From Candidatus Nanopelagicales bacterium (GTDB lineage: Bacteria > Actinomycetota > Actinomycetes > S36-B12): 64,000 nt of DNA. Positions 1-6,834 of this stretch are shown piece by piece. The notes under the pieces are model-generated. The model was not told the DNA's origin. It searched no databases and saw only the letters and a list, made by a program, of their open reading frames with translations. Each line of letters starts with the position of its first letter. Within the stretch, counting starts at the first letter, position 1. A program made the translations under genes and the position numbers. The DNA is taken from positions 62,001-126,000 of the forward strand of contig JAQTZL010000001.1 of NCBI GenBank assembly GCA_028687755.1, read 5' to 3'.

Positions 1-1
1 C

Positions 2-133
2 GCTGTTGCCATCAGTGAAGCCGTCGCTTTAGTAACCGATCTTTCAACAGATGAATCGTCTTCATTTGTGAACGGGTTGCTTGGGCGAATCTCTGAGATC
101 AAGCCTTCGCTTGGAATTCCTTCAGCTAGTTAG
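2..133 (+). CDS. nusB: Transcription antitermination factor NusB (C-terminal fragment)
   Basis: The frame opening at base 2 runs without a stop to TAG at 131-133 and gives 43 residues. They contain the pattern ISEAVALVTDLSTDES followed by FVNGLLGRI, which matches the conserved last helices of NusB (a consensus like NEAVELAK...SsgFVNGVLdki). NusB binds boxA RNA with NusE/S10 in rRNA antitermination complexes. Only the 3' end lies in the window, so the start and the RNA-binding N-terminus cannot be seen. The stop codon overlaps the stop of the convergent minus-strand gene by 8 bases. The family call is fairly sure because the FVNG motif is characteristic. Confidence 0.8.
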   Translation, partial: AVAISEAVALVTDLSTDESSSFVNGLLGRISEIKPSLGIPSAS

Positions 134-731
134 AAACTGTGACTGCAGGTGATAAATCAGTGCTGGCGACCGCATTGGTCACTGTGCCTCGCAGTGTGAC
201 GTTTGTGGCTCCTGTTGTACCGCCGCCAGTTCGAGTGACGATTACTAAACCGTAATAGTTCGTATTGGCTAGGTTTCCAACAGTTTCAACTGTATTCGTT
301 TTCGAAACGTTTGTTGTGGTTGCCGCCTGAATCACTGATTCAGTGCCACCACATACGGTTCCAACATAAGGAACAGTGCATATCTTTATCTGCAGGTTGC
401 GACTGTTACTCAGCCTATTCCAGGTCGCGCGCATGGTCCATTTAGCTAGATCAACAGTGCTGCTATTGGTGAGTGTGAAAGGAATGGTTTTCACCACGGG
501 ATTTGTACCGCTGTAGGTGCCCGTTGATCCAGTGAAGTCAGCCCCAATGGCTCCAAAGCGGATACCCCATTGCGCTGAGACAGCAAGCTGTTGATCGGCT
601 TGCGCTGATGTTGCCGAATTGCTTGCTGTGGCGGTTTGCACAGCATTGGCTACAGCCAGTGGAATAGATGACAGCATAAGTACTGGTGCTAGAAAGCTTG
701 CGGCAAGTGCGAAGTTCGGTTTCATGATCAT
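126..731 (-). CDS. Secreted protein with ordinary signal peptide, last gene of the SipW-like module
   Basis: This 201-residue protein starts at ATG 731, or more likely at the second ATG at 725, which removes MI. Residues about 5-30 form a Sec signal peptide with a hydrophobic core and an AxA-type site (AVANA, cleavage before VQTA). The mature part is rich in Thr, Ser, Asn and Gly, has two Cys about nine residues apart near the middle, and looks like an all-beta secreted domain. I do not recognise a named family. It follows the SipW-cognate gene by about 5 bases with no clear Shine-Dalgarno site, so translation is probably coupled. It lacks the GVxAxLQAT..NSGN signature of the two upstream proteins, so it may use a standard signal peptidase. 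A structural or surface role alongside them is inferred from position only. Confidence 0.7.
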   Translation of the reverse strand: MIMKPNFALAASFLAPVLMLSSIPLAVANAVQTATASNSATSAQADQQLAVSAQWGIRFGAIGADFTGSTGTYSGTNPVVKTIPFTLTNSSTVDLAKWTMRATWNRLSNSRNLQIKICTVPYVGTVCGGTESVIQAATTTNVSKTNTVETVGNLANTNYYGLVIVTRTGGGTTGATNVTLRGTVTNAVASTDLSPAVTVSN

Positions 732-735
732 TCAA

Positions 736-1605
736 TCAACTTGCTATGGAGGTGGGATTGCGTTGTGTGGTGGTCAACGTGAACTTGAGTGAAGAAGTTT
801 GATTTTGAATCGTATTTGTTGTTGGAATAGAACCATTTTGGACACTCTGGGTTGGCGCAAGAGGCAAAAAGAATTTGAATCGCAATCTTGCCACGGCTGT
901 AGAGTTATCAGTCGTCGTGGAATTTGAAGTCAGCGTTGTAAATGGATTTGGTGCAGCACCGTTCAAGTTTGAGGGAGTCGCAATGAGCGACTTTAGGTAG
1001 GTCTGCGCGACAACATTGACAATGTCCGAAGTGTTGTTGCCACATAAACCCGGAGCAGTTCCAACAGATGTCCACCCTGAAGCTACATTGCAATGATCAA
1101 CGGTGAGCTGCAAACCTGGAATGGTTCCAGTTGCGCCGCAGAAAGTCCCATCAACTGTGGTCGCGTTGCATCGGGAAAGTGCAGAGCCTGCACCCGCATT
1201 CGCAAGATCAGATATCTGCATCGTGAGTCCCGTGCCATTGACGGCTCCGCTGAGATACAAATTCACGAAACGATAAACCGTGTCGCCAGGTTTCATGGCT
1301 TTTGCGGTGATGCCGTCGGTGTTCCCCAGACGCCAACTCGTTGTTCCAGACTGTAAAGGGATTGCAGGCGAGGTTACAGTCGCAAGGCCAAGACCATTTG
1401 ATCCTCCAGTGGACTCAGGATTGGGGCTGAGTACGAGCGCCAAGATGCCGCTTTGAGTTTCGAGTGGATTGCCAGAATTATCCGATGTCGCCTGGAGTGA
1501 TGCTAAGACTCCAGTGGTACTTAATGTGAAGCCCCCAATTGCAATCACGGCTGCAAGAAGGAATCGGAAGAGCAGATTCCTCGGTGCCGGGGGTCGCACG
1601 TTCAC
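736..1605 (-). CDS. SipW-cognate exported protein (TasA/camelysin-like), paralogue 2
   Basis: A 289-residue exported protein starts at GTG 1605, with a strong AGGAGG Shine-Dalgarno site at 1611-1616, five bases upstream. The N-terminus has a positive stretch, a hydrophobic segment ending in STTGVLA, then SLQATSDNSGNPL. This is the pattern of SipW-dependent signal peptides, in which cleavage by a dedicated peptidase falls near the A-x-LQA position. The body shares ordered blocks with the neighbouring 233-residue protein: a GxLxLxLxP segment, MxPGDxVYRF, a VDxC/WTxV/PGxC cysteine block, and a C-terminal QRxxTxxAS. The two are therefore diverged paralogues. Related proteins in Bacillus (TasA, camelysin) form surface or biofilm fibres. 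That function here is an inference. Probably an extracellular or wall-associated beta-sandwich protein. Confidence 0.75.
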   Translation of the reverse strand: MNVRPPAPRNLLFRFLLAAVIAIGGFTLSTTGVLASLQATSDNSGNPLETQSGILALVLSPNPESTGGSNGLGLATVTSPAIPLQSGTTSWRLGNTDGITAKAMKPGDTVYRFVNLYLSGAVNGTGLTMQISDLANAGAGSALSRCNATTVDGTFCGATGTIPGLQLTVDHCNVASGWTSVGTAPGLCGNNTSDIVNVVAQTYLKSLIATPSNLNGAAPNPFTTLTSNSTTTDNSTAVARLRFKFFLPLAPTQSVQNGSIPTTNTIQNQTSSLKFTLTTTQRNPTSIAS

Positions 1606-1666
1606 GGTTTCCTCCTATCAGAGGTGGGTGGTCGTAGAGCAATGGTCACTACGACCACCCATGTGG

Positions 1667-2368
1667 TTATGAAGCGGTTGTTGTTTCCGTGCGTTGCTGC
1701 TCAGTAAATGTGAAGGTCAAGTTAGTTGAGAGTCCCTGAATCGAGCCGGGAGGCAGCTCTCCATTCGATGTAGTTTCGGAACTTGTTGGCAACGAGATTT
1801 TGATTCGTGCATATTTCACTGCTCCCGGGGCTATTGCCACAGCTGGCCCAACGACATCCTTGGTACCAAACGACGAAATTGACGTCGATGCAATTGGGTT
1901 CGTCGTAGTTCCGGAGCAGGTGCCCGGTTCTGTGGTGACGGCAGTCCATGCCACGGAACATAGGTCTACAGCGACTGCAAGCCCATTTGCGCTTGTCGTT
2001 AGTTCGTTGGCGGAAGACCCCGCGACGCCAAGAGTCATGCCTAGTGCCGGCAATGAGCCGCCGTTGGTGAGTTCAATAAATCGATAGACGATGTCACCGG
2101 GTGCCATGGCCGAAATAGCTGCGGCTGCCGCACCGGTCACGGCAGGTGTTGTCGTTCCTGTCGTACCTATACCAGCTCCGATCGGTGTCAACGTGAGACT
2201 CAATGTTCCAGTAGACGTAGCCAATGCATTGCCGGAGTTGCTCGCGGTAGCTTGAAGTGCAGCCCAAACGCCTGACGTCGTCAAGGACAGCCCGCCCACA
2301 GCGACAATTGAGGCTGCCGCGATCTGGGCTCCTGCTGGCCAAGAGGCCGTCAGTGATTTGCCGAACAT
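1667..2368 (-). CDS. SipW-cognate exported protein (TasA/camelysin-like), paralogue 1
   Basis: This 233-residue protein starts at ATG 2368, with AAAGGA about seven bases upstream, and follows the signal peptidase gene by 18 bases. The signal region carries AVGGLSLTTSGVWA, then ALQATASNSGNAL, matching the SipW-dependent class with probable cleavage near VWA-ALQ. The mature part shows MAPGDIVYRF, a two-cysteine block (VDLCSVAW and PGTCSG), and a C-terminus TEQQRTETTTAS that parallels the next gene's TTTQRNPTSIAS. The composition is low in charge and rich in Thr, Ser, Ala and Gly, typical of secreted adhesive or fibre proteins. Its position directly after the peptidase suggests it is a substrate. 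The exact function is unknown. Confidence 0.78.
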   Translation of the reverse strand: MFGKSLTASWPAGAQIAAASIVAVGGLSLTTSGVWAALQATASNSGNALATSTGTLSLTLTPIGAGIGTTGTTTPAVTGAAAAAISAMAPGDIVYRFIELTNGGSLPALGMTLGVAGSSANELTTSANGLAVAVDLCSVAWTAVTTEPGTCSGTTTNPIASTSISSFGTKDVVGPAVAIAPGAVKYARIKISLPTSSETTSNGELPPGSIQGLSTNLTFTFTEQQRTETTTAS

Positions 2369-2386
2369 GATGGTTCCTTTCGTGGG

Positions 2387-3508
2387 TTACTGATGTTGAA
2401 GTTCTTGGTCATTTGCGCCGGTGATTTGTTCTGGTTTCTTGGCAACTGGTCGGGCAGCGACTCCGTACATCAGGAGCAAGGTGCCCGCTGTTCCAAGTAA
2501 CCCGATGATGGCGGCGAACCCGGCAGGCGAACCGATTCCAGGCAAAATCGCACCTATGTATGGAATGACTGCAACTGCCGCATAAAGCCGTTGATTTGGA
2601 TCCACTTGAACACTTGATAGTCCAGAAGGTGCACTTGAATTCTCAAGGCCTATGACAACGAGGTTCTTATTACTCACAAGTTTGATCGAGTGCGTCTTGA
2701 CCTTTTCGATGGTGGCAGAAAGTGCTCCAGGCATCGTTACTTGCAAATAGTCACCGTTTTGGATCGTGCTGGAAATGCGAGGTTGAAGGAGCACAACCGA
2801 CTGAGTGGGTAGACCGTGTGAATCGGCAGTGACGGGAATTGTTGCGACAGTGAATCCCAAGAATGAACGAATGCCGACGAGAACCAGAAATCCAAAGCCA
2901 ATGAACGCTGTAATCACGCGTAAACGAACGGGATTCGTCGATTTAAGTGTTGAGGTGGAACGCGCTCCTGCATCCTCAGCTCTCCGCTTCAACATTGGCG
3001 CAATCATGAGGAGAAACGGAATGCCAAGAGTAAGTAAACGTCCTGGCAATGAATCTAGGAATGGAAACGCATTGAGAAAACGAGGTATTACGGCAATGAC
3101 ATGCGAATTGATTGCTGCCGTGGTGATTTGCTGAATGTCTTGGGTCTTATTTGCGTCGCCTTTGGTGATCCATGTGTCACTCGTGTCACCCTGGGCAATG
3201 ATTCTGTGAGAGGTTTGATGCCCATCAGCTGGCGAATCAAAAATATAAATATCGTTAAGAACGACATTGCCATCAAAAGGCTGGGTGATGAGTAAATCTT
3301 CTACGTTGGCAACAGGCTCCATTGACTGTGACAGGACAGTGGCCGTAGAAAACCCTGCAAAACGGCCCACGGCGATCACGCCAACTAGCAGAATCCAGAA
3401 CGCAGCAAACGCGATGACTGCATAACGAATGTAGTCACGCGCAGTTTTGGGAACGGTGATAGCACGAGAGTCTTGCTCTCGCTCTTGATGAACTTCGTTC
3501 ACCGACAC
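2387..3508 (-). CDS. SipW-like signal peptidase I (Ser/His type) with a degenerate second half
   Basis: This is a membrane signal peptidase of the archaeal/ER/SipW class. From the chosen GTG start at 3508 it has 373 residues. GGAGG at 3514-3518 lies five bases upstream, whereas the longest frame would begin at TTG 3520, inside that site. After TM1 (about 28-50) come SQSMEP with the catalytic Ser at about 62, SHRII with His at about 101 in place of the usual Lys, and TKGDANKTQD with the conserved Asp positions. TM2 follows near 145-162. The second half repeats the layout: TM3, a GFTVAT...VVLLQP segment that aligns with GFSTAT...DLLITQP, an AVIPYIGAILP segment like AVIPRFLNAFP, and TM4. It has lost the Ser and His. 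The gene heads an operon with three exported proteins, two of them with SipW-type signals. Confidence 0.85.
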   Translation of the reverse strand: MSVNEVHQEREQDSRAITVPKTARDYIRYAVIAFAAFWILLVGVIAVGRFAGFSTATVLSQSMEPVANVEDLLITQPFDGNVVLNDIYIFDSPADGHQTSHRIIAQGDTSDTWITKGDANKTQDIQQITTAAINSHVIAVIPRFLNAFPFLDSLPGRLLTLGIPFLLMIAPMLKRRAEDAGARSTSTLKSTNPVRLRVITAFIGFGFLVLVGIRSFLGFTVATIPVTADSHGLPTQSVVLLQPRISSTIQNGDYLQVTMPGALSATIEKVKTHSIKLVSNKNLVVIGLENSSAPSGLSSVQVDPNQRLYAAVAVIPYIGAILPGIGSPAGFAAIIGLLGTAGTLLLMYGVAARPVAKKPEQITGANDQELQHQ

Positions 3509-3635
3509 CGGACCCTCCAACTTGGTCCGAGGTCGGTCTCACCACTCACTCCCCATGACCGTCCCTGCTGAACAGGATGGTGACCGATGCTCGATCATGG
3601 ATCTTTGTGTCCTCGACTGCTTTCGCAGTGACTTC

Positions 3636-3665
3636 ATTTAACCCCTCGATGAGGCACTTAGTCAA
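3636..3665 (-). promoter_or_regulatory. Candidate promoter of the signal peptidase operon
   Basis: Read on the minus strand there is TTGACT at 3665-3660 and TTAAAT at 3641-3636, separated by 18 bases. This gives a -35 close to TTGACA and a -10 matching TATAAT at four of six positions. Transcription would start near 3629, leaving a leader of about 120 bases before the GTG at 3508. No other good promoter was seen in this 284-base gap, which otherwise holds only the -10-like TACCAT (3771-3776) of the plus-strand SDR gene. Confidence 0.4.
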
Positions 3666-3804
3666 ACGAAACGCAGACAAATTGGTAAATATTTGTAACG
3701 ATTAGGAATTGAAAAGATGTTGCAGCTATTGGACCATTTCGATTCAGTCACGAATGTCTGGTCATTGTCCTACCATGTACGCATCAACGAAGCTAGGAGT
3801 TTGA

Positions 3805-4641
3805 ATGTCACCAAAAGCATTAGTCACCGGCGGAAGTCGCGGAATTGGAAAAGCAATTGCACTCGCACTTGCTGATGCCGGATTCGATGTTGCTGTCGCT
3901 GCTCGTACCTTGCGCGCATCTGATCCAACGCCAGAACACAGTCAGACCGTTCACAAGCAGGACCTGCGTCCGCTTCCTGGTTCCGTCGAAGAAACCTGCG
4001 CACTGATTGAAGAGCGTGGGCAAAAGTCACTTGCGTTGAAGATGGACCTTACTGATCTTGCGCAGGTTGAGGCTGCATGCGATGAACTCCTGGCTCAATG
4101 GGGTGGCGTTGACGTTGTTGTGAACAACGGTCGTCACATTGGACCTGGTCTGATGGATTCAATTCTCGATACCCCAATTGAGCAGTACCCACTGTTTGTT
4201 ATGGCGCACGGTGTTGCACCAATTCGCATCGCACAGAAGTTGCTGCCACCGATGATTGCAAAGGGTGAAGGAACCTTCGTCACGATTTCTTCTGGTGCTG
4301 GTTACGAGTTCTACCCAGAAGGCGACAAGCCAGGTCTTGGTTACCGCATCGGTAAGGCTTCAGGTCACACCTTGGTTGGCTCAATCCAGGCTGAGCACCG
4401 TGATCAGGGCATCAAGGCCTTCAACGTCAATCCAGGTTTCGTCTTAACCGAGCGCAACTCACTCGACGTTGAAGAATTTGGTTTCGATCCGGCCTGGGCT
4501 GGTCCGCCAGCGGCCGTGGGTGCTGCAGTGACATGGTTGGTAACTGCCCCCGAAGCTGCAGATATCCAACGTCAGAACATTGACGCACAGCCATTGGCCC
4601 TAGAGAAGAACCTCTACCCAGATTGGCGTCCACAGGCGTAA
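3805..4641 (+). CDS. Short-chain dehydrogenase/reductase (SDR family)
   Basis: A 278-residue cytoplasmic NAD(P)-dependent oxidoreductase of the classical SDR fold. The Rossmann motif TGGSRGIG lies at residues 8-15. The NNAG-type motif is VVNNGRHIG. The catalytic triad is visible as SSGAG followed by YRIGK (Tyr-x3-Lys), and NPGFVLTE follows. The substrate cannot be told. An insertion of about 20 residues after AARTL lengthens it relative to the common 250-residue enzymes. The start at ATG 3805 has AGGAG at 3795-3799. A possible -10 (TACCAT) lies at 3771-3776. It is convergent with an MFS transporter, so the two are not in one operon, although shared substrate use is possible. Confidence 0.85.
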   Translation: MSPKALVTGGSRGIGKAIALALADAGFDVAVAARTLRASDPTPEHSQTVHKQDLRPLPGSVEETCALIEERGQKSLALKMDLTDLAQVEAACDELLAQWGGVDVVVNNGRHIGPGLMDSILDTPIEQYPLFVMAHGVAPIRIAQKLLPPMIAKGEGTFVTISSGAGYEFYPEGDKPGLGYRIGKASGHTLVGSIQAEHRDQGIKAFNVNPGFVLTERNSLDVEEFGFDPAWAGPPAAVGAAVTWLVTAPEAADIQRQNIDAQPLALEKNLYPDWRPQA

Positions 4642-4663
4642 ACGCAGGTTGTCGCTTTCGAAT

Positions 4664-4700
4664 TGTTCGCGGCGCGAATTACACCTTCGCGTCGCGAACA
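4664..4700. terminator. Bidirectional hairpin between SDR and MFS genes
   Basis: The 15-base arms 4664-4678 and 4686-4700 are reverse complements apart from one G/T position and enclose a 7-base loop. The left arm reads TGTTCGCGGCGCGAA. The right arm lies inside the last codons of the MFS gene, whose TAA stop is at 4681-4679. The flanking T runs are short on both strands. The stem is long and GC-rich and sits exactly between convergent genes, so it probably ends transcription from both sides. Confidence 0.65.
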
Positions 4701-5914
4701 TTTGGAAGTGTCCAAATGAAGAGCCCGGCAACAAGCGAGCCACCCGCAACAAGCAAGAACGGGATCGTGTATTCGCCAGCTAGTTGATGCGTAAAGCCGA
4801 TGTAGAACGGCGAAAGCGAAACTCCGAGCGTTACATAGAGATTTGCCCGCGCGAAGAGATGCGCATATCTATCAATTCCGTACAGGCCCAGCACCCATAG
4901 CGGAATAAGTACTTGGTTGTTGCCCACGGTGAGGCCCATCAACATGGCGCCAATAACAAGTTGCGGCAGATTTTGACCCGTTGCGATCAGCACCAGAGCA
5001 GTTACCTGCAAGGCAGACATAGCCAAACTCAAGTACTTAATTGGTACATGCGGCAGCAGGAAGAATCCGATTACTCGACCCAATACAGCCATCGCAGCCA
5101 TTGCCGATACGGCAAGCGCGATGTTTCCAATGCCTCGCTCCTGCCCGAGCGTCAATAAGTGAGCAATCGCTGCAACTTGCGACAAGATCAATAAGCCGAA
5201 AGCAATACAGATCGTGGGAAACGCGCGCCCGAGTGGACGTTTGTTGGCAATTTCAGTTTCTGGTTCGTGATGTTCGGTGGCTTCAGGCTGTTCTTCTATT
5301 GGTTGATAGAGATCAACAGGCGCTGTTGGTTTTGCGAGATAGACGACGGGAATGATGACGATCAATAGAACAATGGCCATCGTGATTCCGGTCGCGTGCA
5401 GACCGTGCGTTTCAATATTCGCGGTGATGATCGGCGTGAAAATCGCACCACCCACTGAAAGTCCGGCTGCGGCCACGGCAAGAGGTTGCGCCGGCGCATG
5501 CCCTACGAATTTGTCGAGCACCATTGTTGAACCTGGGATCAGAGAGAAGCCAGAAGAAGCCAACCCGTAAATCAAGTAGACCAACCACAATTGCCATGCT
5601 TGCGTGATTGAACCAAGCAGAGCCAAGCAGATTGCGGAGATAAGAACGCTGACCACGATGATCTTGCGAATTCCAATGGTGGGAATCCAGCGCGCGACGG
5701 GAATTCCACCAACACCCGAGCAAAGTAAGTAAATGGTCGCACCGGCTGATGCAGCGGTAAGTGAAATACCAGTGGTGTTGATGTAGTTGCGATTGAACGC
5801 ACCGAGAACATAAAAGCCAAAGCCAGCATTCAAGCTGAGCATTAAGAAGGTGGCTCCAACGACAAACCATGCGCCACGCATTGAGGCAGGAGCGTTACCT
5901 GTCTTAGTTGACAC
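4679..5914 (-). CDS. Major facilitator superfamily transporter
   Basis: A 411-residue inner-membrane protein with about 12 hydrophobic segments in two bundles. A charged, Glu-rich cytoplasmic loop (IEEQPEATEHHEPETE) lies in the middle, as is usual between the sixth and seventh helices of MFS carriers. After helix 2 there is RWIPTIGIRK, a variant of the MFS loop 2-3 motif. The substrate is not recognisable; monocarboxylate-type MFS carriers are one possibility. The start is GTG 5914, with AAGGAT about seven bases upstream. The gene ends in a shared hairpin with the convergent SDR gene. Family sure, function open. Confidence 0.85.
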   Translation of the reverse strand: MSTKTGNAPASMRGAWFVVGATFLMLSLNAGFGFYVLGAFNRNYINTTGISLTAASAGATIYLLCSGVGGIPVARWIPTIGIRKIIVVSVLISAICLALLGSITQAWQLWLVYLIYGLASSGFSLIPGSTMVLDKFVGHAPAQPLAVAAAGLSVGGAIFTPIITANIETHGLHATGITMAIVLLIVIIPVVYLAKPTAPVDLYQPIEEQPEATEHHEPETEIANKRPLGRAFPTICIAFGLLILSQVAAIAHLLTLGQERGIGNIALAVSAMAAMAVLGRVIGFFLLPHVPIKYLSLAMSALQVTALVLIATGQNLPQLVIGAMLMGLTVGNNQVLIPLWVLGLYGIDRYAHLFARANLYVTLGVSLSPFYIGFTHQLAGEYTIPFLLVAGGSLVAGLFIWTLPNVRDAKV

Positions 5915-6072
5915 GTGGATCCTTACTCAACGTCTTCGGGGTGGTGCCTCACCGAGACACTGATGAGGGGTCCCTGCACTGTATTTGGTGGACAAGATGA
6001 ATGGATGTGAATTGACCCATTCGGGGGAGTGATGGACGTCATGCCCTTCATGTGAGAAAAGAAGGGTCTTGA

Positions 6073-6149
6073 TGGTGCCCCGGGTGAGATTTGAACTCAC
6101 ACTGGACCGAGTTTGAGTCGGCTCCCTCTGCCGGTTGGGGTACCGGGGC
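6073..6149 (-). tRNA. tRNA with anticodon CAA (Leu), short variable loop
   Basis: Read on the minus strand, the acceptor arm GCCCCGG (6149-6143) pairs with CCGGGGC (6083-6077), followed by discriminator A and an encoded CCA. The anticodon stem GCCGA/TCGGT encloses CTCAAAC, giving anticodon CAA at 6115-6113, which reads UUG leucine codons. The T arm is GTGAG-TTCAAAT-CTCAC. The D arm is CCC/GGG with a large loop containing GG, as in class II tRNAs. The variable region is only 5 bases (CCAGT), whereas bacterial leucine tRNAs normally carry a long variable arm. A73 agrees with Leu identity. tRNA status is sure; charging by LeuRS is inferred from the anticodon. Confidence 0.85.
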
Positions 6150-6158
6150 GCGGAGAGA

Positions 6159-6164
6159 ACACTA
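6159..6164 (-). promoter_or_regulatory. -10 element of the tRNA gene
   Basis: On the minus strand TAGTGT lies 9 bases before the mature tRNA 5' end at 6149. Transcription would then start about two bases upstream of the tRNA. It faces the divergent -10 of the response regulator gene, with 23 bases between them. No clear -35 was seen. Confidence 0.45.
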
Positions 6165-6187
6165 CCGGTTCTCCTTCGGACGGGCTC

Positions 6188-6193
6188 TAGGGT
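6188..6193 (+). promoter_or_regulatory. -10 element for leaderless pdtaR-like gene
   Basis: TAGGGT is followed by exactly six bases and then the GTG start at 6200. The transcript would begin at or next to the start codon. This is one of more than ten copies of the same arrangement in the window. Confidence 0.5.
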
Positions 6194-6199
6194 ATCGGT

Positions 6200-6802
6200 G
6201 TGGCAGCAAATCAGGTTCGAGTTCTCGTGGCTGAAGATGAGGCGTTGATCCGCATGGATCTTGTGGAAATGCTCCATGAGCTTGGCTACAGGGTCGTCGG
6301 TCAGGCGATAAACGGCGAAGTAGCCGTAGAGCTTGCTGTGGCGTTGCATCCAGATGTGGTGCTGATGGATGTGGCGATGCCGGTACGAGATGGTCTCTCA
6401 GCAGCTGCCGAAATTATTGCGACCAGAGTTGCTCCGGTAGTCATGGTCACCGCCTTTAGCGAGCGTGACACCGTGGCTAATGCGGCGCAGGCTGGCGCCC
6501 TCGGTTTCATCGTCAAGCCCTTCAATCGATCAGATCTTGCGCCCGCAATTGAAGTTGCCGTAGCCCGTTGGCACCAATTACTTGAGCTTGAACAACATAT
6601 CGATGGGCTAGAGGCCCGGGTACGTGCACGCGATGTGGTGGAAGAGGCAAAGCGATGGTTACAAACCCAACATGGGTTAGACGAGCCTCAAGCCTTTGCT
6701 CTTTTGCGAAAAAAGGCCATGGACGGGCGTATTACTTTGGCTGAGGCTGCTGCAGCGATATTGCAGGCTTCATCAGGTGAAGGCTCTGCGATCACCTCAT
6801 AG
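6200..6802 (+). CDS. pdtaR: ANTAR-domain response regulator, PdtaR-like
   Basis: A 200-residue two-component regulator. The receiver domain (about 5-120) has the acidic pocket (AEDEA), the phosphorylatable Asp at about 57 (LMDVAMP), a Thr in MVTAFSE, and Lys in VKPFN. The C-terminal ANTAR domain (about 135-192) has the coiled LEARVRARDVVEEAKRWLQ helix and the three-helix end FALLRKKAMDGRITLAEAA. ANTAR proteins bind paired RNA hairpins and act by antitermination. The gene lies beside polA, as pdtaR does in Mycobacterium (from memory). The start is GTG 6200 with no Shine-Dalgarno site, consistent with a leaderless message. The partner histidine kinase is not in the window. Confidence 0.88.
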   Translation: MAANQVRVLVAEDEALIRMDLVEMLHELGYRVVGQAINGEVAVELAVALHPDVVLMDVAMPVRDGLSAAAEIIATRVAPVVMVTAFSERDTVANAAQAGALGFIVKPFNRSDLAPAIEVAVARWHQLLELEQHIDGLEARVRARDVVEEAKRWLQTQHGLDEPQAFALLRKKAMDGRITLAEAAAAILQASSGEGSAITS

Positions 6803-6822
6803 GTGTCTGTGGCTCCGCGCCC

Positions 6823-6828
6823 TAAGAT
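6823..6828 (+). promoter_or_regulatory. -10 element for leaderless polA
   Basis: TAAGAT is followed by six bases (CAGGTC) and the ATG of polA at 6835. It lies just past the pdtaR stop, which gives polA its own promoter. Confidence 0.5.
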
Positions 6829-6834
6829 CAGGTC

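Noticed and set aside
5412-5870. A 152-residue frame on the minus strand within the MFS gene
   Set aside because: It shares the strand with the MFS gene in another frame and its composition (many Cys, Trp, His, Arg) is typical of a shadow frame.
6051-6072. Possible terminator after the tRNA
   Set aside because: A CCCTTC/GAAGGG pairing can be drawn on the minus strand but the loop is long and no T-tract follows.
5927-6349. A 140-residue minus-strand open frame across the tRNA region
   Set aside because: It runs through the tRNA gene and into the antisense strand of the response regulator, has no family features, and its start lies inside that gene.
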